From the NCBI RefSeq assembly GCF_012184415.1, contig NZ_VTOX01000001.1, positions 1,054,001 through 1,118,000 on the forward strand: a stretch of 64,000 nt of DNA, written 5' to 3'. Origin of the DNA: Ramlibacter lithotrophicus (GTDB lineage: Bacteria > Pseudomonadota > Gammaproteobacteria > Burkholderiales > Burkholderiaceae_C). The translations under genes and the position numbers were made by a program. Below, one piece after another: positions 8,660-17,953 of the stretch. The notes beneath the pieces were generated by a model. That model made no database searches, was not told where the DNA came from, and saw only the letters and a program-made list of their open reading frames with translations. How positions within the stretch are numbered: the stretch's first letter is position 1; every line of letters starts with the position of its first letter.

Positions 8660-10204
8660 TCAGTGCAGCCGCGCGGGTTCGCGGGGCAGCGCGGCGAGCA
8701 CGTGCCGGATCTCCTCCATGCCAACGGGCTTGACGAGATAGCTGAAAAAGCCCGGCGGTGATCCGCCCTCGTCGGCGTCCATCCCGCTCAGGGCGATCAA
8801 GGCCGGGCGCCGCGGCCCGAGCGCCTGCCCGATCCCGGTGGCCAGTTCGCGGCCTGTCATGTCGGGCAGGCACATGTCGATGAAGACGACGGACGGCGCC
8901 TCGGCCGTGGCTGCCGCGAGCGCCGATCGGCCGTCGTAGGCGACCAGCGCCTGGTAACCGTCCAGCCGCAGCAGTGTCGCGAGCGAGTCGGCGCAATCGA
9001 CGTTGTCGTCCACGACCATCACCTTGGGCGCCCGCGGCGCCGCCACCTGGGCCGGGGCGGGCGCCTCGGGCCGCGCAATTGCGGGCCCGGCCAGCTCGGG
9101 CGCGCGCGGCAGCCGCACGCGGAACTGCGATCCGCGCCCGGGCCCCTCGCTGGAAGCCTCGATGGAGCCGCCATGCATCGCCACGAGCTTCCTGCACAGC
9201 GCGAGGCCGAGTCCGAGCCCGTTGCCGCGGCGCGCGCCGGGTTCGAGCTGGACGAAGGACTCGAAGATCGCCTGCAGCTGGGACGGCTCGATCCCGACCC
9301 CGGGGTCGGCGACGACGAAGGACACTTCCGTCGGCGAGGCCTCGACCCTGGTCTCGATCACCGCCCCTTCCGGGGAGAACTTGCACGCGTTGTGCAGCAG
9401 ATTCCCGAGCACCTGTTCCATCCGGTGCGCGTCCACCTCCAGGCGGCCGGCGTCCTGCGGCATCGTGACCGAGATCCGCTGCCGCCGGCTGTCGGCGAAG
9501 GTCTGCGCGTCCGCGACGGCGGGCGCAACCACGGCGGCGACCTCGACCGTCTCCTTGATCAGCGCGAGTTTGCCCTGCTCGGCCCGCGCGGCGTCCATGA
9601 GGTCGCCGACGAGCCGCTTCATGTGCGCGGTCTGGCGCTCCAGGGCCTGCCACACGTCGTCCAGCGCATGCGGATCCAGCTTGCCCTGCCTGATCATTTC
9701 GGTTCCGGCCGACAGCATCGACAGCGGATTGCGCAGTTCGTGCGCCACCATCGCCATGAAATCCGACTTGCGGTGATCCGCCTCGGCCAGCCGGCGCACC
9801 CGATCCTGCATGCCCCGGTACGTGCACACGGCCACCTCGGTGACGCCGAGGAGCACGCCGGCGACGGCCAGGAACGATACGTGGGCGAGGACCTCGTGCA
9901 GGAGGCTCGCGTCGGCGGGACTGCGCGCCGCGAACAGCCCGGTGTTCGCCGCCAGGAACAGCGCCGCGGCGATCGCGCCCCCGCGCCACGAGGCCAGCCA
10001 GGCGGCGGCGACCACGGCCAGGTAGCCCGGCAGGAACTGATGCCGGTCACCAAGCCATGGATCGATCGCCCAGCGCCCCGCCAGCGCAAGCGCGGCGCAC
10101 GCGGCGCCCACCCAAAGCTGCTGCGCGAGGCCTTCCACGCCACCGGCGAGACTCCCGGCGAGTCGCCGGAAATGGCGCCCGCTGCGCCCGAGAAACTCAT
10201 GCAT
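8660..10204 (-). CDS. Membrane hybrid histidine kinase with C-terminal receiver
   Basis: A 514-residue signalling protein. The start MHEFLGRSG is chosen because a GGCGAGGG site precedes it; 58 more in-frame codons upstream lack membrane or domain character. The order is: three to four membrane helices at about residues 30-125, a HisKA domain with His155 (VAHELRNPLS), an ATPase domain (N-box NLLHNACKFSP, G-boxes DPGVGI and GLGLGL), and a receiver domain from about residue 390 with DD in VMVVDDN, phospho-acceptor Asp443 and conserved Lys in LVKPVG. There is no periplasmic sensor domain of size, so it may sense within the membrane. No output regulator is adjacent. Confidence 0.9.
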   Translation of the reverse strand: MHEFLGRSGRHFRRLAGSLAGGVEGLAQQLWVGAACAALALAGRWAIDPWLGDRHQFLPGYLAVVAAAWLASWRGGAIAAALFLAANTGLFAARSPADASLLHEVLAHVSFLAVAGVLLGVTEVAVCTYRGMQDRVRRLAEADHRKSDFMAMVAHELRNPLSMLSAGTEMIRQGKLDPHALDDVWQALERQTAHMKRLVGDLMDAARAEQGKLALIKETVEVAAVVAPAVADAQTFADSRRQRISVTMPQDAGRLEVDAHRMEQVLGNLLHNACKFSPEGAVIETRVEASPTEVSFVVADPGVGIEPSQLQAIFESFVQLEPGARRGNGLGLGLALCRKLVAMHGGSIEASSEGPGRGSQFRVRLPRAPELAGPAIARPEAPAPAQVAAPRAPKVMVVDDNVDCADSLATLLRLDGYQALVAYDGRSALAAATAEAPSVVFIDMCLPDMTGRELATGIGQALGPRRPALIALSGMDADEGGSPPGFFSYLVKPVGMEEIRHVLAALPREPARLH

Positions 10205-10426
10205 GCTGCCCTCGCCTTGACGTTCAACCTGGAGGACGCGCGCAGGCGGCGCCGCCATTGCCCGCAAAGATAGGCGCGCCGCCTGCGCACCGACTTGCCG
10301 GAAATCAAGCGGTCCCCCGCGCGGCGCGGGGCAGGTTGTCAGCGGATGTAGCTCGTCATCGAGCCGCGCCGCTCGCATGTGGCGGCCGCGGCGGTCATGA
10401 CCGGCGCGGCGGCGCGGCGCCGTCCA

Positions 10427-11959
10427 TCAGGCGTGATGCGGCGGCGGCGTGATTTCCCAGTGCTGCAGCACGCGGTCGTGGCCGTCGACGCTCTCCAGGC
10501 GCACCCTGAAGCCCCACAGGCGCGCGACGTGCTTGACCACCTCTTCCGCGCCGTTGTCCAGCGGGCGGTCGTTGTGCCGGATGTGGCGCAGCGTCAGCGA
10601 GCGGTCGCCGCGCAGGTTGACGTTCCATACCTGGATGTTCGGCTCGCGCATGCCCAGGTCGTACTGTTTCGACAGCGACTCGCGCACGCGGCGGTAACCC
10701 GAGTCGTCGTGGATCGCCGAGACCTCCAGTTCCTTGCGGCTCGCGTCGTCGACGATCGCGAACAGCCGCAGCTCGCGCATGAGGCGCGGCGACAAGTACT
10801 GGCCGATGAAGCTCTCGTCCTTGAAGTGCCGCATCGCGTAGTCCAGCGTCTTGTGCCAGTCGGAGCCCGCGATGTCCGGGAACCACTCGCGGTCCTCGTC
10901 GGTGGGGTGCTCGCACATGCGCCGCAGGTCGGTGAACATGTTGAATCCGAGCGCGTACGGATTGATGCCGCTGTAGCCGGGGTGCGTGACGGGCGGCTGG
11001 AACACGACGTTGGTGTGCGAGCTGAGTATCTCCATCATGTAGCCGTCGGTCAGCAGCCCCTGGTCGTACATGTCGTTCAGGATCGTGTAATGCCAGAACG
11101 TGGCCCAGCCCTCGTTCATCACCTGGGTCTGGCGCTGCGGATAGAAGTACTGGGCCACCTTGCGCACGATGCGCACGATCTCGCGCTGCCAGGGTTCCAG
11201 CAGCGGGGCGTTCTTCTCGATGAAGTACAGGATGTTCTCCTGCGGCTCCTCCGGGAACCGCCGGTGCTCCTTCTTCGACTGCTTGCCCGGCGTCTTGGGC
11301 AGCGTGCGCCAGAGATCGTTGATCTGCTGCTGCAGGTAGGCTTCGCGCTCCTTGCGCCGCATCTCCTCCTCCACCATGGAGATCTTCTGCGGCCGGCGGT
11401 AGCGGTCGACGCCGTAGTTCATCAGCGCGTGGCAGGCGTCCAGCACCTCCTCCACCGCGTCGATGCCGTGGCGCTCCTCGCACTCGCCGATGTACGACTT
11501 GGCGTACACCAGGTAGTCGATGATCGAGCTCGCGTCCGTCCACATGCGGAACAGGTAGTTGCCCTTGAAGAAGGAGTTGTGGCCGAAGCAGGCATGCGCC
11601 ATCACCAGCGCCTGCATCGGCATCGTGTTCTCCTCCATCAGGTAGGCGATGCACGGGTCCGAATTGATGACGATTTCGTAGGCGAGGCCCATGTGGCCGC
11701 GGCGGTAGTTCTTCTCGCTGGAGATGAACTGCTTGCCGAACGACCAGTGCCGGTAGTTCACCGGCATGCCGACCGAGGCGTACGCGTCGAGCATCTGCTC
11801 GGCGGAGATCAGCTCCAGCTGCACCGGATAGGTGTCCAGGCCGAAGCGCTGCGCCGTGCGCCGGATCTCGTCGAAGTAGGTCTCGATCAGCTCGAAGGTC
11901 CAGTCGGAGGGACTGGGCAGGCGCTTGCCGACCTCTGGTTTGTCGTCCGTCAGGATCAT
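10427..11959 (-). CDS. spoVR: SpoVR/YcgB family protein
   Basis: A 510-residue cytosolic protein of the SpoVR-like family (YcgB in E. coli), full length. It starts at MILTDDKPEVGKRL, 11 bp after the DUF444 gene; the longer frame upstream runs through that gene's territory and is rejected. Characteristic stretches include DWTFELIETYFDEI, FGHNSFFKGNYLF and MNEGWATFWHYTILND, the last two with His residues conserved in the family. The biochemical role is unknown. With prkA and yeaH it forms the conserved trio expressed under nitrogen or stationary-phase stress in enterobacteria; that this holds here is inference from synteny. Confidence 0.92.
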   Translation of the reverse strand: MILTDDKPEVGKRLPSPSDWTFELIETYFDEIRRTAQRFGLDTYPVQLELISAEQMLDAYASVGMPVNYRHWSFGKQFISSEKNYRRGHMGLAYEIVINSDPCIAYLMEENTMPMQALVMAHACFGHNSFFKGNYLFRMWTDASSIIDYLVYAKSYIGECEERHGIDAVEEVLDACHALMNYGVDRYRRPQKISMVEEEMRRKEREAYLQQQINDLWRTLPKTPGKQSKKEHRRFPEEPQENILYFIEKNAPLLEPWQREIVRIVRKVAQYFYPQRQTQVMNEGWATFWHYTILNDMYDQGLLTDGYMMEILSSHTNVVFQPPVTHPGYSGINPYALGFNMFTDLRRMCEHPTDEDREWFPDIAGSDWHKTLDYAMRHFKDESFIGQYLSPRLMRELRLFAIVDDASRKELEVSAIHDDSGYRRVRESLSKQYDLGMREPNIQVWNVNLRGDRSLTLRHIRHNDRPLDNGAEEVVKHVARLWGFRVRLESVDGHDRVLQHWEITPPPHHA

Positions 11960-11970
11960 GGCATCCCCAC

Positions 11971-13278
11971 TCACGCGGTCGTCGTGCTCTTCTTGAACAG
12001 GTCGCGGAACACCGGGAAGATCTGCGCCGGCGTCACGATCTTCTGCATCGCGAAGTGCGGGTTGGCGTCGCGCACCCTGGTGTACTCCTCCCAGAGGTTC
12101 TGGTCCTCGTCCGCCACCTGAACGTAGGCATAGTAGCGGCACAGCGGGAGGAGCTTGTCCTCCAGCAGCTCGCGGCACTTGGAGGAGTCCTGCTGCCAGT
12201 TGTCGCCGTCCGAGGCCTGCGCGCCGTAGATGTTCCACTCGCTCCCCATGTACCGCTGGCGGACGATGTCGTTCATCAGCGTGAGCGCAGAGGACACCAC
12301 CGTGCCGCCGCTCTCGGTCGCGTGGAAGAACTCGTCTTCCGACACCTCGGCGGCCTGCGTATGGTGGCGGATGAAGATCACGTCCGTCTGCTGGTAGTGG
12401 CGCGACAGGAACAGGTACAGCAGGATGAAGAAGCGCTTGGCGAGGTCCTTGCGCGCCTCGTCCATCGAGCCCGACACGTCCATCAGGCAGAACATCGCCG
12501 CCTTGCTCGTGGGCATGGGCTCGCGCACCCGGTTGCGGTACCGCAGGTCGAACGGGTCGAGGAACGGCACGCGCTTCAGGCGCTGCCTCAGCTCCTCGAC
12601 TTCCGCCTTCACGGCCGCCAGCTCCGAAGGCGAAGTGCTGGCGTCCTGCTGCATCTGGCGCAGCACTTCCTCCAGGCGCCGCAGCTCGATGCGGGCGTCG
12701 CCGCCCATGGCGATGCGCCGGCCGAGCGCGACGCGCATGGAGCGCACCACGTGCAGGCTGGTCGGGTTCCCCTCCGAGACGAAGCCCGCGCGGCGGGTCT
12801 TCCATTCCGGGATGTCGGCCAGCAGTTGCGTGCGGATCAGGCGCGGCAGTGCCAGGTCGTCGAAGAAGTAGTTCATGAACTCTTCGCGCGTGATCCGGAA
12901 GACGAAGTCGTCCTCGCCCTGGCCGTCCGGCGAGGCGCCGCTGCCGCTGCCGCCGCCGCCACCGCCACCCTGCGGCCGCGGGATCCTGTCGCCGCGCACG
13001 TACTCCTGGTTGCCCGGGTGCACCATCTCGCGGGTGCCGCCGGGCGCGTGCTGGAAGACCGGCTCCGACACGTCCCGCCTGGGCAGCGTGATGTCCGTGC
13101 CTTCCTCGATGTTGTGGATGCTCCGGTCGCCAACGGCCTTGCGCACGGCCTCCCGGATCTGGTCCCGGTACCGCCTGAGGAAGCGCTCCCGGTTGCCGAT
13201 CGATTTGTTCTTCCCGGACAGGCGCCGGTCGATCACCTGGTGGAGCATGGCCCGCTCCGGGCGCGCGTTGGATGACAC
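11971..13278 (-). CDS. yeaH: YeaH/YhbH family protein (DUF444, von Willebrand A domain)
   Basis: A 435-residue protein. The start is GTG with GGAGAAGG upstream; an in-frame ATG 30 bp inside (MLHQVIDRR) is an alternative. The N-terminal half has the DUF444 landmark IDRRLSGKNKSIGNRERF and a glycine-rich linker at about residues 105-115. The C-terminal half is a VWA-like domain with a MIDAS motif DVSGSMDE near residue 265. It lies between prkA and spoVR, as in many proteobacteria and, as yhbH, in Bacillus. Its function is undetermined; VWA domains usually mediate metal-dependent protein contacts, so it may be an adaptor or target of PrkA. Confidence 0.93.
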   Translation of the reverse strand: MSSNARPERAMLHQVIDRRLSGKNKSIGNRERFLRRYRDQIREAVRKAVGDRSIHNIEEGTDITLPRRDVSEPVFQHAPGGTREMVHPGNQEYVRGDRIPRPQGGGGGGGSGSGASPDGQGEDDFVFRITREEFMNYFFDDLALPRLIRTQLLADIPEWKTRRAGFVSEGNPTSLHVVRSMRVALGRRIAMGGDARIELRRLEEVLRQMQQDASTSPSELAAVKAEVEELRQRLKRVPFLDPFDLRYRNRVREPMPTSKAAMFCLMDVSGSMDEARKDLAKRFFILLYLFLSRHYQQTDVIFIRHHTQAAEVSEDEFFHATESGGTVVSSALTLMNDIVRQRYMGSEWNIYGAQASDGDNWQQDSSKCRELLEDKLLPLCRYYAYVQVADEDQNLWEEYTRVRDANPHFAMQKIVTPAQIFPVFRDLFKKSTTTA

Positions 13279-13306
13279 TGCTGCAGCCTTCTCCGTGAAC
13301 GGGCCG

Positions 13307-15229
13307 TCAGGAGCTCTTGCGCACGCGGAGGTACCACTCGCACAGCAGGCGGACCTGCCGGTGGGTATACCCCTTCTCGACCATCCGGTTCACGAAGTCC
13401 TCGTGCTTCTTCTGCTCGTCGGCGCTCGCCTTGGCGTTGAACGAGATCACCGGCAGCAGGTCCTCGGTGTTCGAGAACATCTTCTTCTCGATCACCGTGC
13501 GCAGCTTCTCGTAGCTGGTCCACACCGGGTTCTTGCCGGCATTGCTGGCCCGCGCCCGCAGGACGAAGTTGACGATCTCGTTGCGGAAGTCCTTGGGATT
13601 GGACAGCCCCGCCGGCTTCTCGATCTTCTCGAGCTCGGCGTTGAGCGCCGCCCGGTCGAAGATCTCGCCGGTGTCGGTGTCGCGGTATTCCTGGTCCTGG
13701 ATCCAGAAGTCGGCGTACGTGACGTAGCGGTCGAAGATGTTCTGGCCGTATTCGGAGTACGACTCGAGGTAGGCGGTCTGGATCTCCTTGCCGATGAACT
13801 CCGCGTAGCGGGCCGACAGGTGTTCCTTGATGTACGCCAGGTATTTCTGCTCGATCTCCGGCGCGAACTGCTCGCGCTCGATCTGCTGCTCCAGCACGTA
13901 CATGAGGTGCACCGGATTCGCGGCGATCTCGGTCGAATCGAAGTTGAAGACCTTGGAGATGATCTTGAACGCGAACCGGGTCGACACGCCGGTCATGCCT
14001 TCGTCGACGCCCGCGTAGTCGCGGTATTCCTGGTAGCTCTTCGCCTTCGGGTCCGTGTCCTTCAGGTTCTCGCCGTCATAGATCTGCATCTTGGAGAAGA
14101 TGCTGGAATTCTCCGGCTCCTTCAGGCGCGTCAGCACCGCGAACTGGGCCATCATCTTGAGCGTGCCCGGCGCGCAGACGGCGTCCTTCAGCGACGAATT
14201 GCGCACCAGCTTCTCGTAGATCTTCACCTCCTCGGTCACGCGCAGGCAGTACGGCACCTTGACGATGTAGATGCGATCCAGGAAGGCCTCGTTGTTCTTG
14301 TTGTTCTTGAACGCCTTCCACTCGCTCTCGTTGGAGTGCGCCATCACGATGCCGTCGAAGGGGATCGCGCCGAAGCCTTCGGTGCCCTTGAAGTTGCCTT
14401 CCTGCGTCGCCGTCAGCAGCGGATGCAGCACCTTGATCGGGGCCTTGAACATCTCCACGAACTCGAGCAGCCCCTGGTTGGCCAGGCACAGGCCGCCGGA
14501 GTAGCTGTACGCGTCCGGATCGTCCTGGGCGAAGGTCTCGAGCTTGCGGATGTCGATCTTGCCCACCAGCGAGGAGATGTCCTGGTTGTTCTCGTCGCCT
14601 GGCTCGGTCTTGGCGATGCCGCACTGCTTCAGGATCGAGGGATAGCGCTTCACGACCCGGAACTTGCGGATGTCGCCGCCGAACTCCTCGAGCCGCTTGA
14701 CGGCCCATGGCGACATGATCCGCTGCAGGTAGCGCGGCGCGATGCCGTACTGCTGCTCGAGCACGGGCGCGTCCTCGGCGTTGTTGAACAGGCCCAGCGG
14801 CGACTCGTTCACCGGCGAGCCCTTGATCGCATAGAACGGCACCTGTTCCATCAACTGCTTCAGGCGCTCGGCGATCGACGACTTGCCGCCGCCCACCGGT
14901 CCCAGCAAGTACAGGATCTGTTTCTTTTCTTCCAGTCCCTGGGCCGCATGCCGGAAGCAGGAGACGACCTGCTCGATGGGCTCTTCCATCCCGTAGAAAT
15001 CCTTGAACGCCGGATAGATGCGGACCATCTTGTTGCCGAAGATGCGCGACAGGCGCGGATCGTGGCGGGTGTCGATCACTTCCGGCTCGCCGATCGCCGC
15101 GAGCATGCGCTCGGCGGCGGTCGCATACGCCATCTTGTCGCGCCGGCAGAGGTCGAGGTACTCCTCCAGCGACATCTCCTCCTCGCGCGTCTGCTCGTAG
15201 CGCGCCAGAAAATTTCGGACTACATCCAT
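13307..15229 (-). CDS. prkA: PrkA family serine protein kinase / AAA+ protein
   Basis: A 640-residue, full-length PrkA (YeaG) homologue. The N-terminal AAA module has a Walker A GPVGGGKSS at about residues 110-118. The C-terminal PrkA domain ends with the family tail MVEKGYTHRQVRLLCEWYL. In E. coli YeaG acts with YeaH in nitrogen-starvation survival, and Bacillus PrkA was described as a kinase and later as an AAA+ protease-like protein. It is first in a minus-strand unit with yeaH (28 bp gap) and spoVR. I found no clear sigma-54 (GG-N10-GC) or sigma-70 promoter in the 254 bp upstream. Confidence 0.95.
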   Translation of the reverse strand: MDVVRNFLARYEQTREEEMSLEEYLDLCRRDKMAYATAAERMLAAIGEPEVIDTRHDPRLSRIFGNKMVRIYPAFKDFYGMEEPIEQVVSCFRHAAQGLEEKKQILYLLGPVGGGKSSIAERLKQLMEQVPFYAIKGSPVNESPLGLFNNAEDAPVLEQQYGIAPRYLQRIMSPWAVKRLEEFGGDIRKFRVVKRYPSILKQCGIAKTEPGDENNQDISSLVGKIDIRKLETFAQDDPDAYSYSGGLCLANQGLLEFVEMFKAPIKVLHPLLTATQEGNFKGTEGFGAIPFDGIVMAHSNESEWKAFKNNKNNEAFLDRIYIVKVPYCLRVTEEVKIYEKLVRNSSLKDAVCAPGTLKMMAQFAVLTRLKEPENSSIFSKMQIYDGENLKDTDPKAKSYQEYRDYAGVDEGMTGVSTRFAFKIISKVFNFDSTEIAANPVHLMYVLEQQIEREQFAPEIEQKYLAYIKEHLSARYAEFIGKEIQTAYLESYSEYGQNIFDRYVTYADFWIQDQEYRDTDTGEIFDRAALNAELEKIEKPAGLSNPKDFRNEIVNFVLRARASNAGKNPVWTSYEKLRTVIEKKMFSNTEDLLPVISFNAKASADEQKKHEDFVNRMVEKGYTHRQVRLLCEWYLRVRKSS

Positions 15230-15390
15230 GAAACCCCCTTCCAGTCGGTGACAGCGGCTCGCGCGGTTGGAACTGCCCGTGCGAAAGTCACTGTACCCGA
15301 CGACACGTTGTGTGAAACGTCACGAGTTGTAGGTCAAAACCGTCGTTCCGCGTAGGTGAGCGGTAGATCGCCTCGACGCCAGTGAAGTTT

Positions 15391-15422
15391 CTAGGGGAAA
15401 GCGCGCGTCGGCCTAGGGGAAA
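15391..15422. promoter_or_regulatory. Direct repeat CTAGGGGAAA x2, 22-bp period
   Basis: CTAGGGGAAA occurs at 15391-15400 and again at 15413-15422, exactly two helical turns apart, in the space between prkA and the PAS kinase gene. A related core, CTAGGGAATTTTCCTA, is at the other end of the PAS kinase gene. The same-face spacing suggests a protein-binding site. Confidence 0.4.
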
Positions 15423-15483
15423 TCGTGGGTGGACAGCGGGCGGGCCTTGTCGACAGACTGGCAGTCCGGCGGCTGCGCCGTCG

Positions 15484-17778
15484 TCAGCCGAGCGTGAAGA
15501 AGAAGGTGGCGCCTTCGCCTGCGACCGACTCGGCCCGGACCCCGCCGCCGTGCAGCAGCACCACCTTGCGCACGATCGCGAGCCCGATGCCGGTGCCCTC
15601 GAATTCGTCCTGGGTATGCAGGCGCTGGAACGGCTTGAACAGCTTGCCGGCCCAGGCCTCGTCGAATCCGGCACCGTTGTCGCGCACGAAATATGTTGCG
15701 GGCGACCCCTCCAGCCGGCCGACCTCGATGCGCGCGCACGCGACGCGCGAGGTGAACTTCCAGGCGTTGCCCACGAGGTTGTCGATCACGTGCGCCAGCA
15801 GCCGCGGATCGCCGCGGACGACCAGGCCGGGCGCGATCGCCACCTCCGCGCGGCGCTCCGGAGCGCCCTCGCGGCAAGCGGCGACGGCCGCGTGCGCGAG
15901 CGCCGACAGGTCGACCGGCTTGGCGCGCAGGCTGCCTTGCGAAAGGCTGGCCAGCGAAAGCAAACCGTCGGTGAGTTCGCGCATGTGGTGCACGCCGGCG
16001 ACGATCCGCCGCAGGTAGTGCCGGCCGCGCTCGTCCAGGCCCGGGCCGGCCAGCCGCTGCAGGCAGTCGCCGAAACCCTCGATGGCGCCGAGCGGCGCGC
16101 GCAGGTCGTGCGCGATGGCATAGGAGAACGCCTCCAGCTCGCGGTTGGCGATCTCCAGTTGCGCAGTGCGTTCCTTCACCCGCGCTTCCAGCTGCGCGTT
16201 CAGCTGCAGCAACTGCTGCCGGCCCCGCACCCGCTCGGTGACGTCGCGCACGTACACGGCCACCCCTTCCGCGGACGGGTAGATCTTCAGCTGCACCCAC
16301 AGGTCCAGCGGTTCGTAGAACTCCTCCGCCTGCACCACGGTGTTCTCTTCGAGCGCGCGCCGGTAGTGCGCGAGGATGCCGCCGGCGCCGGGCGCCGGAA
16401 ACTCGTCGGTGATGCGCCGGCCCAGCAAATCCCCGCGCGGGCGCGCCATCAGGCGCTGCGCTTCCGGGTTCAGGTACGTGAATCGCCAGTCGCGATCGAG
16501 CGTGAAGAACCCGTCGGTGAGGCGCTCCAGCGTGTTGGTGAGCTGGCGTGCCTGGCGGCGGGTGTGCTCGGCCGCCAGGCGCCTCCCGGTGATGTCCTGG
16601 CACGCCCCGTGGAGGCGCAAGACCCGCCCGTCGCCGTCGCGCTCCGCCTCGCCGATCAGCCGGAACCAGCGGGTACGGCCGCCGGCCAGCGCGACCGGCG
16701 TCTCGACGTCGAATCCCTCGCCGACGGCGAGGCAGCGCTGCAAGGTGCTGCGGGCAAGCGGCCGGTGCCCCGGCGCGAAGAACGCGCTGGCCTGCTCGAG
16801 CGTCGGCGCGAAGCCGATGTCGACCTCGCACAGGCGGCACAGCTCGTCCGACCAGGTCATCCGCTCCTGCCCCGCAACGTAGGTCCAGGCGCCGAGCCGG
16901 CCCATTCGAGCCGCCATGTGCAACAGGCCTTGCGCTTCCCGCAAGTGCGTTTCCAGCGCCTTGGCCGCCGTGATGTCCCGCGTCGTGCCGCGGTAGCCGG
17001 TGAAGCGGTCGTGCTCGTCGAAGACCGGCTCACCGCTGATGGAGACGTACACCGGGGGCCGGCCGGGGCGAACCCGAACGCACTCCAGCTCGCGGAAGGC
17101 GCGGTGCGCCTGCACGTCCAGGCGGTGCGCGGCCCAGGTTCCGTCGACCGGCCGCAGCCCGGCGATGTCCCACCGGCACAAGCCGAGCGCCGCGGAGTCG
17201 GGCCGCCAGCGGCCTTCCTGCGGGTGGCCCTCGAAGGCGACGAACCGGAACTGGGCGTCCTGCTCCCAGTACCAGCTCGCCGACAGCAGCGTCAGGCTGC
17301 GAAACCGCGCTTCGCTCTCGCGCAGCGCCAGCTCCGCCCGCTTGCGCCCGCCGATGTCCTGCGCCTGGACGATGAAGTGCAGGGGCTCGCCGCCAGTGCG
17401 ACGCACCAGGGCGCAGCTGAGGTCGACCCAGACGAGCTCGCCACGGCCGTGCCGGAGGCGTACCTCGCTGCGGAACGCCGACTGCGTTCCGGCGAGGCAC
17501 AGCGCGCGCTCGCCCGCTTCGCCAGCTTCGTCGCCGGGATGCAGGAGCGCTGCGCCGCCGGCCAGGATCTCGTGCTCGCCGCGGCCGGCCAGCTCGCAGA
17601 ACGCGCGATTCACGCGCAGCGGGCGCCCGTCCGGCGCCAGCAGCAGCATGCCGACCGGGGCATGGTTGAACGCGCTGGCGAAGTGGCGCGCGGCGCTGTC
17701 GCTGTCCAAGGGCGCCGCGGCGGGAGCATCGGTTTCGCGATCGGGGGAGGCGGCCGGCGAGCCGGGAAAGGACTGCAT
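15484..17778 (-). CDS. Multi-PAS soluble sensor histidine kinase
   Basis: A 764-residue kinase beginning at the ATG for MQSFPGSPAASP; a TTG five codons upstream is a weaker start. There are no membrane helices. Four PAS/PAC segments are visible at about residues 35-150, 160-280, 290-410 and 415-530, followed by a coiled-coil-like linker. The phospho-acceptor is His557 in IAHDLRAPLGAIEGF. The ATPase domain has N-box NLVGNAWKFTS, VRDNGAGFDE and GTGIGLAIV. This H-box class resembles bacteriophytochrome-type kinases. It diverges from a shorter kinase with the same catalytic core at 17954, and no response regulator is next to either. Confidence 0.9.
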   Translation of the reverse strand: MQSFPGSPAASPDRETDAPAAAPLDSDSAARHFASAFNHAPVGMLLLAPDGRPLRVNRAFCELAGRGEHEILAGGAALLHPGDEAGEAGERALCLAGTQSAFRSEVRLRHGRGELVWVDLSCALVRRTGGEPLHFIVQAQDIGGRKRAELALRESEARFRSLTLLSASWYWEQDAQFRFVAFEGHPQEGRWRPDSAALGLCRWDIAGLRPVDGTWAAHRLDVQAHRAFRELECVRVRPGRPPVYVSISGEPVFDEHDRFTGYRGTTRDITAAKALETHLREAQGLLHMAARMGRLGAWTYVAGQERMTWSDELCRLCEVDIGFAPTLEQASAFFAPGHRPLARSTLQRCLAVGEGFDVETPVALAGGRTRWFRLIGEAERDGDGRVLRLHGACQDITGRRLAAEHTRRQARQLTNTLERLTDGFFTLDRDWRFTYLNPEAQRLMARPRGDLLGRRITDEFPAPGAGGILAHYRRALEENTVVQAEEFYEPLDLWVQLKIYPSAEGVAVYVRDVTERVRGRQQLLQLNAQLEARVKERTAQLEIANRELEAFSYAIAHDLRAPLGAIEGFGDCLQRLAGPGLDERGRHYLRRIVAGVHHMRELTDGLLSLASLSQGSLRAKPVDLSALAHAAVAACREGAPERRAEVAIAPGLVVRGDPRLLAHVIDNLVGNAWKFTSRVACARIEVGRLEGSPATYFVRDNGAGFDEAWAGKLFKPFQRLHTQDEFEGTGIGLAIVRKVVLLHGGGVRAESVAGEGATFFFTLG

Positions 17779-17841
17779 GGAACTGATGAGCAAGGCCGTG
17801 CGACTTTACGGCCGAGCTCGCCCCCCTGCCATGGCACTGCC

Positions 17842-17856
17842 TAGGGAATTTTCCTA
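17842..17856. promoter_or_regulatory. Imperfect palindrome TAGGGAATTTTCCTA between divergent kinases
   Basis: TAGGGAA-T-TTTCCTA has one mismatch between its 7-bp arms. It lies in the 175-bp space between the divergent PAS kinase genes and resembles the CTAGGGGAAA pair at 15391-15422, so both may be targets of one regulator. Confidence 0.35.
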
Positions 17857-17953
17857 ACGGACGCACGAACGGACACGGTCCAAGCGGACCTTTCCGGCGC
17901 CGGCTCGCGGCCCGGCCGGTGGAGAATCCATCACCTCCCCATTGCCAAACCCC

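Noticed and set aside
12875-15355. Very long open frame (about 826 codons) on the plus strand opposite yeaH and prkA
   Set aside because: High GC leaves few stops in antisense frames. The product is rich in Arg, His, Leu and Val without domains, while the minus strand encodes conserved proteins.
15230-15380. Sigma-54 promoter upstream of prkA, as reported for enterobacterial yeaG
   Set aside because: No GG-N10-GC with the expected TGGCAC/TTGC elements was found on the coding strand in this stretch.
15382-17844. Long plus-strand open frame (about 820 codons) opposite the multi-PAS kinase
   Set aside because: Antisense shadow of a clear kinase gene; low-complexity composition and no motifs.
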